Shown: positions 11,369-22,275, numbered from the stretch's first letter. The stretch is 64,000 nt of DNA from Ischnura elegans (GCF_921293095.1 NC_060253.1:73507992-73571991); one strand, 5' to 3'. Notes: generated by a model not told the origin, from the letters alone. Made by a program: numbers and translations.

Positions 11369-11972
11369 AGAACCTTGGGTAAAAACTACTTCTTCCTGGC
11401 ATAGGCATACCGCAACAATCTCCTAACTCCACGCCTCGGACGTTAGCAACTCTGTTTGGGGAGAAATGACGTCACTCCTCTTGGACACACTACTTTCGCT
11501 CGCACCCCCCACTCCTCCATTTTGACCTTTAATATCTCGAAAACTACTGCTAGTAATGAAATTTCCCCCGGTAGATATTATTTCCTAGAGGTTTACGACA
11601 TTTTGACAGAGTTTTTAAAAAATGTGAAAATTCCCCATTGGATTTTCCAAGCGATAGAGAGCGGATGCGATAGCATATTGTGGTGTTATAAACGAAGTTT
11701 AAACGCACTGGTTACAGTATAAAACAGTTACAGTGAATAATACATCAATCACTTGAGTAGCAGAGGAAGAAAATAGTCATCTCGCACGGATTTGCAGTGA
11801 GCTACAGCCGGCGGAGTTCCGACTTCGACCAGCAGAGTTGGAAAATAACTCCTGCAAATAAAATATTGCATTTATTTCCTGCAATTGAATCTCATAATCG
11901 GTTCCATTCAGTGGATTTGGAGTTGATACCAAAGAGGAGATCTCGCCATCTATATTTTCCGCCACGTACATC
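11369..11972. other. Sequence upstream of the broken DUF4485-YqaJ gene
   Basis: Contains a TGACGTCA octamer near 11469 and GTATAAAACAG near 11717, about 255 bases before the ATG at 11973. These could be old promoter elements, but neither is diagnostic. The stretch around 11520-11660 weakly resembles 11040-11190, including the CCCCATTGG word. Confidence 0.35.
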
Positions 11973-14014
11973 ATGGAACGGATTTCAAAGAGAGTTGCCT
12001 CGAGCAACTCCGGAAGTGTGCTGGGCAACAGCCTGGAGGAGAGGCTGGATTATGAGTATATTGCCCACCTGGAGCACATTCAACCGAACTTGAATGGAAT
12101 GCCCAACGAGCTTCTCAATCAGGCAGAAAAATGGTTGATTTACCTGGTCGGAGTGACTACCAAAAGCCTGGAAGAGAGGCGAAACATCCACCTGTTCGTT
12201 CTCCTCAATGACATGGCATCCGGAACTCTCACGGGTATACACAAGAACACGAATCCCCAAAAGCCAGGGGAACCAATGCCTCCGCGTCCGAGAGCGTACT
12301 TCGACGACACTGCGGAGGAATCCCCGGTCGCGGAGGTCATTGGAGAAGACCTGAGCGACGCTTTGTGCTCAGAACTCAACGGAGAGGAAGGTGATGGTGC
12401 AAATTCGGCCAAAAGAGGGCGTGTTCAAGAGCATCCAGTGACACAAACTCCTGTCATCGCTAGTGACATCTCGCCCGGAGACACAAACCGTCCTTCCATG
12501 CCGGCTGAAAAGAAAAGAGAAGGACACGACCATGGAAGGGGTAACACCGACGTTCGTCCAGATGCCGAAGGTGAGGTAATAAATTCAATCCATTCCAAAC
12601 CTGTTAACCGTGGCACATTTAATCATTCTGCCGTGCCAACTGAACAGAATAAGGAAGGCAGAAACGAGGGAATTGGTCGCAAAAGTGCGAACCTCAAAGC
12701 AAAAGGTTATTTGATTAAGGCAAAAGGCAGACGCGAGGAAACAGATTACACTAATACTCGTGCCAGTGTTGAATTTGTGGTGTTAAATTCTCAGCTTTCC
12801 TCACCAAAAAATCCTGGAGCTTCATATCGTTCTTGCGTGCCAGCTAAACGGAAGGCAGAAAGCAGGGATGAAGAAAAGGGTTACAAAAATGGAAACCTCA
12901 ACGCCAAACGTTTCGCAATAAATGCACGCCATATTGAATCAAAGCAAGCTGGTGGCTTTAAAAGGTCAGATGGGAAGAGAATAGCTGGAGAGAATGTCAC
13001 AATGGGATGCACGGATACACACTTCCATGGCGAAGGAAATGTCGTATATCCTATCGACGTCGACATAACAAACGAACGCATTTATTCCGGCAACTTTAGA
13101 CTTCTTCCATCCAAGAGTAAGGAATTAAAAGGAAAAATGCTATTGGTGGCGAGAGTCCTCTCTTTCATGGGAACGGTAACGTTATTAATGCACGCCACTT
13201 CTCACCAGAGCAAGTTTATGATTTGGAGAATTCTGATACGCCGCCTAAGAAGAAAACATTGTGCCATACCAAGGTTCTTAGAGTTAAGAACCTTCTAAGA
13301 ACCTTGGTGTCATACCACACAAATGGGATCCAATGACACTTTCGGCCGTGGTGAAGGTGATCTATCAGAGCCCATGTATATCCCAATAGAACGTGCTGAT
13401 TCCCAAAGGGGACTGGATACCACGCCAGAAAAGTGCCGTTGCAGCAAGCTACCATTTAGGTCGCTTGGGGGCCATTTTTGCATATAACGAGGAACTGTTT
13501 TCTTCAGAGGAAACAAGGCTACAGATTGGGGAAATGCTAACGAAAAATCTGCCATCAGGGAATATGAGTCTTCAATCAAATATAAAGTTTTACCCGCAGG
13601 TCTCTTTTTTGATGACAAATTACCTTCTTTGGCTGCTAGTCCTGATGGGGTAATATCTGATGGTGAAGGCTTGGTTGAAATCAAGTGCCCCTATAATTGT
13701 AGGGATATTACTCCTGAGAAAGGAGTTAAAAATAAAAGAGCTACCTTCATGGAAGTGAAAGAAGGAAAATATAAGTTACGCAGGAGAAACAGATATTATT
13801 ATCAAGTACAGGGACAGCTGGAAATATGGGATAAAAAATATTGCGATTTTATTGTGTGGTCTCCTCATGGGATTATAATTGACAGAATTCAAAGGGAAAG
13901 CAGTTTTGGGCCACAGCAATGGTGGATAAATCAAAAGAGTTCTACCTGAAGTTTATGTTGCCTAAAATATGGCAGAATACACCTGGTTACAATAAATTAT
14001 TGTACCGGAGTTGA
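11973..14014 (+). pseudogene. Broken fusion gene: DUF4485-like, repeat linker, YqaJ-type nuclease
   Basis: From the ATG at 11973, residues 26-90 are helical and fit the DUF4485 pattern, with an EYIAHLEHIQP-like start, a central K-W-L-I-Y-L helix and RNIHLFVLLNDMASGTLTG near its end, then a proline run. A long charged disordered linker follows, with degenerate repeats (PSMPAEKKREG, SAVPTEQNKEG, GEGNVV, GNGNVIN, GEGDLSEPMYIP). The C-terminus is a YqaJ/lambda-exonuclease-type domain: a G-x-x-x-E-x-x-A motif (DWGNANEKSAIREYE, 13524-13568), catalytic D and E-x-K in SPDGVISDGEGLVEIKCPY (13638 on) and a YYYQVQGQLEIW motif near 13795. Such domains are metal-dependent 5'-3' exonucleases. The frame shifts near 13136 (A run), around the inverted repeat at 13268-13311, near 13420, near 13500 and near 13920, then ends at 14012-14014. 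I therefore read it as a decayed gene. A multi-exon gene is less likely because the junctions lack good splice sites, except a TTTTCTTCAG before 13507. Confidence 0.7.
13268..13311. repeat. Short inverted repeat inside the broken gene
   Basis: ACCAAGGTTCTTAGA and its reverse complement TCTAAGAACCTTGGT flank an 11-14 base loop. The insertion sits between two linker repeat units and interrupts the frame. Related words occur near 7645 and at 11366-11376, so it may be a tiny MITE. Confidence 0.75.
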
Positions 14015-14366
14015 TGTTTTTTAATCAATCCTTTCCCTCAACTTTTTACCCTTCATTTCTCTTTGCACACCGGCCTCCTGGAGACTAAATATGGTAATAT
14101 TTTATCCCTGTATATCGCGGTGCGGCCAACAGCAGCCTTCTGCCCCGGCCATTGGTTTTTCCTGGATTATCGCATATATATTATGGCATGGCTGAGTAAG
14201 ACGCATTTTTCTTTTCTCGACCAATTTTATAAATTAATTAATATTGTAACGAATTTAAGTGTGCTTACAATATGCTATACATCGAAATAATTAATAGCTT
14301 TCAGCCGCGCGAACCACATTGTTTATCGAGTCACGCGCGCGTCAAAAGTTTCCGGCTTTAGCCTTA

Positions 14367-14600
14367 AGGCCGTTTTACACGAGGCACGGAATTGCGCAGG
14401 TTAGAGCTGCATTAATTTCTAAAATGGCGCGGAATTGCGCGAATGCATGAACGAAATTAGAACAGTGGCTGTTTTGCCGTCTCGCATCCACGCATTCTCG
14501 CATGTATTCTAGCAATTCACCGCTAACCACGACGCAATTTTGATTGCGCCTTCGCACGTACGTCAGATTGCGCAATTCCGTGTACCGTGTGAAACGGCCT
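14367..14600. mobile_element. PIF/Harbinger-like MITE with TTA target duplication
   Basis: 234 bases starting AGGCCGTTTTACACGAGGCA and ending in GTGTGAAACGGCCT. TTA lies on each side (14364-14366 and 14601-14603). The interior repeats GGAATTGCGC(A) words in both orientations. TIR and duplication match the type of the 1.9 kb element at 9454, but interiors differ. No coding capacity; likely mobilised by a PIF/Harbinger transposase elsewhere. Confidence 0.85.
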
Positions 14601-14603
14601 TTA

Positions 14604-15586
14604 GAGATGGGATTCTTACAGGGTAATGAGATCGCAATAGATGAAGTTACTAATTCCACCTCTGAATACCCTTCACCAATTGTGAACCGAGTCGAAATTT
14701 TTCTGTGCTGCGGCGCGACATTAATTTTCTCCGGGCATTTTCAAACGAGTAAGATAAAAAAAATGAGGATATCATGACTCCTCAGCTTCAGTGCCGATTA
14801 CAGCGCTACAGACTTCAAAGTTAATAAAAAATTAATTTTGCATGATCCCAGGGGAGTTGAGATTTAATAACTGCGTATGAATTTTTATAAATGTAATCAT
14901 AAACACGTATATGTATCATATGAAATAGACCACTTGTAAAAATTTTCGAATTTTAAGACATACTTTCACCTTTCACACTTGGAGTTGAAGCTTTCGAAAT
15001 AGAGGTAATTTAGGATTCCTCCCAGCTGTACTAAAAATTATGCTGTCGTTGCCATAATAGGAAAAAAATATAATTGAAGTGCGCAATAAAACGGAGCATT
15101 GAAGTAATATAAACGTGGATTTTGTGAAGGATTGCAACAACAAACGGTAGAGAGAAAAATGAAACTGCAATTTACGAAAGTGATACACGATTTCTCGCGT
15201 TCTCGTTTCGATCAATTATATTGTGCAATATTGGTTACCGGCGTGGAATAAGTCAAGTCATACGGTCTATTTTATTTTTATATCATAAATTATAAACTGC
15301 AATCTTATTTACGATGCATTCATTGGGGTACAGGATGAATAGAAATGGGACACCGTGAAGAAAGCGAGCGGAATTCAAAGCGGGAACTATCCAGAGAAAA
15401 AGAGACCGACCGAAGGGCTGATCAACTGAAGTAACAAAAAAAACACAAAGTGAGTTTTTTGGGCCTCAAGAGTTTTTTTGCAACACAAACAACTCCTTGA
15501 GGTCTGCCTAGGTCACCCGAGATCCCGACCGCCAGCGGACCGAAATCTGACACCGCATAAGGAGAGCTCAGTCCCTCTCCCCAACC
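14604..15586. other. Intergenic; possible 5' leader of the next gene
   Basis: The first 800 bases are AT-rich without signals. From about 15440 the composition becomes pyrimidine- and GC-richer, ending in CTCCCCAACC just before the ATG at 15587, as expected of a 5' leader. No firm promoter element. Confidence 0.35.
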
Positions 15587-16308
15587 ATGAATTCTTCTTC
15601 GCTCTCGAGTCCCCCTTCCACCCAGTCAACTTCCCCTCCAATTCAAACTTCAGCGGTCGCTTTCGGAATTAAATGCCAGCGACCGTTGTCGCGGAGTTCT
15701 CCCGAAGTATCCTATCCCCTTAAGGGGAATTGGATAGTACAATGGACTGCGATAGCCCTCATCTTGATACCGAAGGTGACGCTATGAACCCAAGCAACAT
15801 ACCATCTCGGCATTCGCAAGAGGAGAAAATAGTTGGCCGTAACAAACTAATTGGATGCAATCATGTTCACTGCCCTGATGAAGGGGATTTTTCAAATCCA
15901 ATTTATATCCCATCAGAACGTGTTGACGCCATCAACTATCCTTATATGCTGGCTGAAGACGATAGACAGGAATGGGACCATAGAGTAGACCGCGAGAACC
16001 CATACCAGCATACCGAAGGTGCTGCTGAAAACGAAAAATACATTCCATCACAACAACCTAGTGCCTTCCACCATCCTCACGAGCCGGCTGACCAGATGGA
16101 ATTCTGTACCCATGGAAGGGACGCGATGAATCCTCGCTTCCAAGCTGAATATGACTTTGGGTATCCATGCCAGCTTGAGCCCACAGAAGATTGGGAAGAA
16201 CGGGAAGGTGCGATGCCTGGTGACAGGTTTGCAGCTGATCCTCCAGCACCGATCTATCCATCATCCGCTATCTACCAAAGACATTCATCCGAAAATGTAA
16301 ATACATAA
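15587..16308 (+). pseudogene. Repeat-linker protein, paralogue of the 12-14 kb gene, with one frameshift
   Basis: The ATG at 15587 opens a Ser/Pro/Thr-rich leader (MNSSSLSSPPSTQS). The frame must shift by one base at the G run near 15724 to enter the long frame from about 15727 to the stop at 16306-16308. That frame is acidic, Pro/His/Asn-rich and built from repeats: TEGDAMNPSNIPS, DEGDFSNPIYIPSER and TEGAAENEKYIPS, spaced 36 and 45 residues, each followed by an N/H-x-P-x-x-x-A-E/D stretch. The same module occurs in the linker at 12.4-13.4 kb (for example GEGDLSEPMYIPIER). No DUF4485 or nuclease domain is seen nearby. It may be a partial tandem duplicate, an exon group of the same ancient gene, or a gene spoilt by a one-base sequence error. 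Function unknown; low complexity suggests disorder. Confidence 0.6.
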
Positions 16309-17115
16309 TCCAAATTGAATTAGAATACTTTTGCCGAGTGTTGAGGGTTTCCTTTCTCTGAGGAACATACGAAATATATAGCGAGCATCGATTTCTGTGC
16401 GTGAGACCAGCTATGAAAAGGCGAAAACCTAGATTCCGCGGTGTATCTGATAGGGTGTTTAATACGATGGCGTTTTTTCGTGTCGTTTCTTTCGATTGGA
16501 ATTAGCATTTAAGTGAGTAATCACGAAGGAGGAGTAATGTTAATATTTCAACCAATACCGTAGATGAAGTAAGATACAGATGGGAATGTATGAGAATAAT
16601 TCATAGACAAGTGCACAAAAATTGCAAAAAGAGATGAACTGCTAAAATCCTTGACGGTGAAATAATTCAAACAAGTTCACATGCTCACTTGAACGACTTA
16701 ATCGCACAACAAATTATTTGTCTTAACACTCTCTCTTCTTCCGGCGAGTCAAAGACCATTGCTAATGATATTTGAATCCTAATAAATGGTAATATACTTT
16801 ATCGTTACTGATTCTTACGGTATATTTTTTCAAGACGATTAAAGTTACAAAAATAATGAAAATTTGAAATTTTCACAAAGAGCTCGTTTACCGTTATTTT
16901 TACATTTATTGAGATAACTTTTTAAATACGGAAGGATCTAATTTTTTCCGTTTTTAATTGCGTCACCCACTTCCCGAGTTCTTCGCGACGAAAATTTTAT
17001 GGTCATCGCCCTCTCGCACAAAAGTTGATGAGGTAAACAGCACAATCCAATCTCGTCACCGCTTCTCAGATAATCCTTGATCTTGTGCATTTGTCTCGGT
17101 TGGTTTGCATTCTCG
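16309..17115. other. No gene recognised
   Basis: AT-rich sequence after the repeat-protein frame. No domain, RNA gene or repeat seen. Confidence 0.4.
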
Positions 17116-17123
17116 CTAGCAAT

Positions 17124-17413
17124 CAGTGGCAGATCCAGAGAGGGAGTATAAAATATGCACTTAATTCAACTTAATATTGTCGAATATATACATGAGAGAA
17201 TAGCCACTAAAACACAAATTACTAAAAATTCACATAAATGTTTGTTTAAAAAAGTTAATTCTTTGAAAAATTAGTAATTGGACAACGCTAATATGTTGTT
17301 ACAAGCTTCGAAATCCTCTAAATTTTCGTTACCTCTCCGACCCCCCCTAGTGCTGGGAAGTGACCCCCAGGACCGCACCTAGCCCCCTTGTCCCTATCCT
17401 GGATCCGCCACTA
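17124..17413. mobile_element. hAT-type MITE, GGATCCAG-ended
   Basis: The left end starts CAGTGGCAGATCCAG; the right end inverted starts TAGTGGCGGATCCAGG. Flanking octamers CTAGCAAT (17116-17123) and CTAGCGAT (17414-17421) differ at one base, an 8-bp target duplication typical of hAT. C-rich runs lie inside the right end and the core is AT-rich. The termini resemble those at 43750 and 46033 but the interior differs. Confidence 0.88.
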
Positions 17414-17715
17414 CTAGCGATAACTCCCTCAATATATGATCTCCTAAAAACGAAAACTTGAACCATAAAATACAATGAAGTTACCAACTCGTGGAAACTG
17501 GGTGACAAATTTCGTGTTTTCTTACATTGAACTTAAAGGAGAAAAAATACATGGAAAGGATGTTTTTGGTCGAAGCTTATCGTAATTATCTATAAAAAAT
17601 TCTTTCAAATAGTTGCGACTTTCTGTGTGAACGACACCATTCAAAATTTAATTCTCTTAATACATTGGAGATCAGCTAAACATGATCCATAACAATATGT
17701 TTTCTTTTTTCACAG

Positions 17716-18169
17716 ACGAATCGCATGGATTACGGCAATGCATGGGAAGGTGGAAAAAGAAGACATTACCACATCATTGCCGTTCATCCATGGAGGAAAG
17801 AAACCAGTACCAAGACAGAACTGGATTTCTGGGAAGAATGGTAGCTGGTGAAACCTGCGAGGAAGACGGTGGAGAGGTACATCAGATGTGGCTTCCGATA
17901 TCCAAGAGTACGAAGAAATGGTACACGAATTGAAAATACTTGAGAAGAAGAGGAACTCCTTTATAACGGCATACAACGAAGGGCTGGAGAGACTGTCGAA
18001 GCTGAATGTACAACCCCAGGTTGTAAGAATACTACATGGCACAGTGCTGGATAACGTCACATGCAAGATAAATATGATAAAATTACAACTATCACAAATG
18101 GATCAATATTATGGAATTGATATCCAAAACATTATTCACTCTCATCAACCTATGAGGCAATATTATTAG
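17716..18169 (+). pseudogene. Unassigned coding segment with coiled-coil-like C-terminus and one in-frame stop
   Basis: A pyrimidine tract and CACAG (to 17715) precede a frame running from 17717 to the TAG/TAA region at 18166-18169, broken only by a TGA at 17849. Before the stop it contains FIHGGKKPVPRQNW. After it comes an Arg/Gly/Trp-rich patch, then a heptad-like helical region (EYEEMVHELKILEKKRNSF), then LNVQPQVVRILHG and a second amphipathic helix. The length of coherent amino-acid composition across the stop suggests real coding ancestry. I do not recognise the family. It lies 1.4 kb downstream of the repeat-protein frame and could be its 3' exon, or an unrelated relic. Confidence 0.45.
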
Positions 18170-18960
18170 TTTCACTGTTCTTATGTCACAATAGGTGATC
18201 ATGTTCCAAATTATATTTATTTGCTCTTTGTAAAATCAAAATTGTTAGTTGTCACGCATCCTGTTCATACAATGGCATGAAAAATTGTGTTAGAGCAGTA
18301 GGTCATTCACGATGAGCTATACTAGCTTAAATGATATTAATCGAACGCTTTCATTTTGGTGATTTTTCAATTCGGTGTGTTAATGTGATTTTTCCCTGCA
18401 TGGCCAAATTGTCCTACATATCATGATCCATGTCACCAAAGGCATCGTCACAATATCACCATGGCATGGAAAGTACCAAATTGCATTTCATTGAATGTAC
18501 CTAGGAAAGCATTAAAATTTGATGACGTGGTTGGCTATCTAATTGCTTTGCATTATAATTTTTTACCCTTACTCACCCATTGATCTCCATAGGTTATATA
18601 TTCCACCGAATTTCATTATTTGAATAGCATCCAGTACGTGTTTATTTTTGATCAACGACCCAGAGCTGTTTGCTAATTATATGTCCAGTTTTTTTGTTTT
18701 TAATTATTGCCACTATAAATCTTTATTTATGCCAAATTAAGTTAGAATGACGCGACCACTATCCACGTACTAGTTCAGGGATGGCGAAAATGACGGCTTA
18801 TATTTAGACTCTCCCACGTAATAATTTTCAGAGATGGCAGGGATGATCTCAGTCCCTATTTCCATAATTTTTTTCATTGAGTTTTCCGTCACTGAACACT
18901 TACGTGGAATCAACCTAAGTATTTTTTTCAATCGAATATATCGAAAATGTAGGAAAAAGA
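18170..18960. other. No gene recognised
   Basis: AT-rich flank of the preceding coding-like segment. No motif or repeat noted. Confidence 0.4.
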
Positions 18961-18964
18961 CGAA

Positions 18965-19190
18965 AAAATAGCGCGAGAATTTCGTATTTGTATCCGTATG
19001 GCGCTGGCCAGAACGCGCCAATCCATTACCATACAGTTACATGAAGAGTGGTAGTGGTGGGGGCTGCTGGTGCTATGACGCGTCTAAGCTCGTGCCTTAT
19101 GGAAGTCTTGGGACGCCGACGAGCATGCGCAGAGCGACGTATCTATTGAGTTGACATCGCCGCACCGGCCGGCGGCCGTATAATCTTCAT
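18965..19190 (-). repeat. GC-rich interspersed repeat, copy 2 (family F)
   Basis: Diverged inverted copy of the block at 1205-1440; ordered landmarks include GCGCTGGCCAGAACG, GTGGTAGTGGTGGGGGC, GCTATGACGCGTCTAA and GAGTTGACATCGCCG. Unclassified. Confidence 0.7.
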
Positions 19191-19659
19191 GTTGCAGAAT
19201 ACCTTATTTTGGTGGCCAGTTGACTTATTATGTGTAAATTGTTTTATTGAATGAGTGATTGGTATGTAAATAGGCCTAGTTGTAGTTGAGTTAATCGAGT
19301 TAGCGATTGCTAGTGTTTCAGTGTTAGCGAATAGAGTAATAGAAATAAAAAAACAACGTTTAAGAATCAGCATTACCAATTTACAATTACACAGGTAGTA
19401 ACTTTAAGCATGAGAAACGTCAGTTGAGTCGTAATTTCAAAGGCGGTCAAGATTCAAGCCATTTTGGTGAGACATTTGAATCTGCAGTTCCATATATCAG
19501 GGGTATTCAGCCTTAAAATATCTTAATCGACAAGAGCGAATCAGAAATAGGCCCGAAACGCAAAAATTCTAGTTCCGGAGTAATAACCGTGGCTGTGGTT
19601 AATTGCGGTTGTTTTAGAAATAGGATTCCCGATTTTCATCATTTAATTCATTGTACGAA
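19191..19659. other. No gene recognised
   Basis: Sequence between the family F repeat and the LINE endonuclease relic. It may belong to the 5' part of the degraded LINE but carries no readable motif. Confidence 0.35.
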
Positions 19660-20275
19660 GTGTAACGTGTAATTATTGGAACTGAAAGTTGGCTAACAGA
19701 TTCAGACAATGAGATCTTCCCAAAATCGTTCACCTTTTATCGAAAAGATAAAATTAATCGAGCTGGAGGCTGAGTTTTTATAGCTGTAAAGAATTCAATC
19801 GTCAGCCAAGCGGTAACCGTAACTGAGACCAGCGTTGAATCTGTGTGGTGCTCAATTAAATGCCCAAAATACAAAACAATATTAGTATGCTCGTATTATA
19901 GACCTCCCAACTCAGATATAACATTAAAGCTGGATTTTGAAACCCAAATAAACAGCATAGCATCCAAGTATCCTGAAATAAACTTGATTGTAGGTGGAAA
20001 TTTCAACGTGCCTACTATAGATTGGCAGACGTATAGCTTCATTCCTGGTGGGAGGGATAAAGTGATTTTCTAGGCGTTACTACACACCTTAATATCAAAT
20101 CATTGTTTCAAAGAGCATCCGTACCTAACAGAGGAGAAATTATTCTTGATTTATTAGCGATAAATATACCTCATCAGGTAATAAACGTGAAAACCGCCGA
20201 AGGAATAAGTGACCATAGCGTGGCAACTGCAAAGTTTTTTCTAAATACCGCTGTGAACCTGAGAGACTTCTGAGA
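19660..20275 (+). pseudogene. LINE apurinic-type endonuclease domain, CR1/Jockey-like, fragment
   Basis: Translating the plus strand with frame repairs gives successive endonuclease landmarks: GTESWLTDSDNEIFP, a FYRKDK...AGG stretch, VCSYYRPPNSD, IVGGNFNVPTIDW (the GGDFNxP motif with the catalytic D replaced by N) and a terminal GISDHS motif where family members have SDH. These are the hallmark blocks of the APE-type endonuclease of non-LTR retrotransposons. A stop at 20071 and other lesions show it is dead. No reverse transcriptase follows; family E starts 370 bases downstream. Confidence 0.85.
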
Positions 20276-20640
20276 ACTCATCCGAGATAGTTGACAATCT
20301 CTGCACATGTTCGCGGATTAAGTCTGTCTGCAACAGATACCATGCTCACTGTACATTCAAGGAGTTTCCGGACGAGTGCAAAAAAGCACCTCTTTTTTAC
20401 TTATTCATCCGATAATCTCCCCAAAATATGCTTTTGAAATCCTAGCTGGTTCAGTATTCCGCCACAAATATTTCTTATATGTGTTCCCTACAATAGGTTC
20501 GAAGTTATTGCAACTCACTTCATCTGTCACCTTCTAGAGTTAACACCATCCACAAATTATACATTGGGGAAATGTAGCTTTTTAAGGTGGACCATAAAAC
20601 TTGTTAAGTACTGGAAAGTGGCAAGGTGTATATATAATAT
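20276..20640. other. No gene recognised
   Basis: Spacer downstream of the endonuclease relic; possibly degraded LINE sequence, but no motif is readable. Confidence 0.3.
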
Positions 20641-20645
20641 TGAAC

Positions 20646-21272
20646 AGGGTAGTTTCCTTCATCAAAGAAAACGAAAGGCATTGATTGCGATTCGTTACCC
20701 ACCATTAGTGTAATCATAATATACAAATTATTTGGTTTTAGAAATACCAGTTTAGACGAATGTTAATGGGCAATTTTAACTTCAATTGAAAAAGGCCAGG
20801 TTGGCGCCCATGCGATGCCACTCCACGCGACGTCAGAGGGACCTAGATTCTATACGAGTGGTCAGGAGTTTTACATAGTGTGATATTATCAATGCATGCA
20901 TGTAGCACAGAGCTCAGGGAAATATCTCTTAATAATCACCTGTTAAAATTGCCTAAGGTCGGAATGTTTCCTTCGTTTGATAGGGTATTAATAATTCTAA
21001 AGCCAAGCGCTACCTGCTAGCAGCCTGCATCTTATCGGCCGAAGGTCACCTCACACGGCGGCAGCTGGAACCAGAATGACGCCACACGGGCTATTCCCAG
21101 CATTCATACTTAGCCGTCGCGTTTCCGCGTGCTTGGAAATGTTCACCTTTCATTTAATCGCAGAAAACAGATATCGTCCTAAATATAAATCTAAAAGCCT
21201 TAAATGCATACTCGAGAAGTAAATATCTTTCGATGTAGGCAATAAAAAAATAATAGGAAACCGCCCTATCAC
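20646..21272 (+). repeat. 650-bp interspersed repeat, family E copy 1
   Basis: Begins GGTAGTTTCCTTCATCAAAG and ends near AATAATAGGAAACC. It is colinear with 28886-29555 (plus) and 51045-51650 (minus). Shared landmarks: TTATTTGGTTTTAGAAATAC, TTGGCGCCCATGCGAT, GACGTCA-like, GGGACCTAG, GCGCTACCTGCTAGCAG, TTTCATTTAATC. No coding frame is conserved. Clear TIRs were not found, so the class is open (SINE, LTR or MITE). Confidence 0.88.
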
Positions 21273-21795
21273 CCGAATGGATGACTTTTGGTTGGTTAGT
21301 TAAACTCGCAAGTGTGAACTGTTCTGTTTTCCTAAATATTAATTGTAGTCTACCACTCAATCACTTTATCTCTTAACCAATATTCCTTAGTCAAAGTAGT
21401 AAAGATCGTTAGGTTTGGATAAATTATCGCTGAGCATTTGCCTTACGAGTTTCTCCTTCCGGTGAAAAAACATTTTTAACATTAGGAACAGCAATGGAAA
21501 CTCCACCGCACCCAGCAAAAGCCTACATATTAATGAAAAGACGGGAGAATACAGAATGCCTCATAAGAAAGAAAACTGTGGATGAGATACATCAGGGGTG
21601 GATTGAGGTCGTTATTTAGGCTAAGGTTAAAATATTACTGCGGCACCTTAGTGGAATGCAATACGGCACATCGATATTCCGTCAGGGGTCTGATATGCGT
21701 AGAGAAGGGGCTTTTAGATATCAGTTAATACTTTTTAAACATTGTTCGCTTCATTTTCATCAACAGTCGTTAATTCTAAGATTGATTCGAATCAG
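21273..21795. other. No gene recognised
   Basis: Short spacer between a family E repeat and an RTE relic. No recognisable signal. Confidence 0.3.
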
Positions 21796-21799
21796 AGTC

Positions 21800-22275
21800 T
21801 CCTTATCGGCTAATATTTCAAATATTCATAGTTCTTCATCTGTACATACTTCATTACCTGATCTACGAATCTCACCCTACGTTTACCGTCTCTACCTGTC
21901 CTTCGATGATAATTTCCATAACTCCATATTGTCTCATGATGTTGCAGATTTAATTGTCTTTTATCCTACCGAAGGTTTTCAAAATACGTATATTCTCTCC
22001 TTCTCTTCCTGCATTATAAATACCGCGATATACTAATTCGATCACTATTATTATTCTATAATACCAATTTCGATATCTTCTAACTTTGATTTGATAACCT
22101 ATTCCATCATAGTCTGTGCCTCACTGCCATAGACTGCAGCCATGCTCCAAATGTACGTCATAATAAATTTCCTCCTAAATTCAACCCTTATATTTTCAGT
22201 TGCAACGCGACCTTTCTTTTTGACGAATGCCCTCTTCGCTTGGACTATTCTGACGATTCCTCGTTTAGGGGGTGA
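21800..22275 (-). pseudogene. RTE-like LINE reverse transcriptase relic
   Basis: On the minus strand from about 22265 the frame reads RAFVKKKGRVATENIRVEFR, then KFIMTYIWSMAAVYGSEA. This matches the A-F-x-x-K-K...L-R-K-x-L-V-K-x-x-V-W-S-V-x-L-Y-G-x-E block of RTE-type reverse transcriptases. Further along (near 21890) an IIEGQVE and a FVDQVM-like element correspond to the conserved I-x-E-G-x-x-x-G-x-R-G-R-x-R tail. Stops and frameshifts abound. Confidence 0.7.

Noticed and set aside
11797-12093. Alternative 98-codon frame overlapping the DUF4485-like start
   Set aside because: Different frame from the better supported segment and no motif; a shadow.
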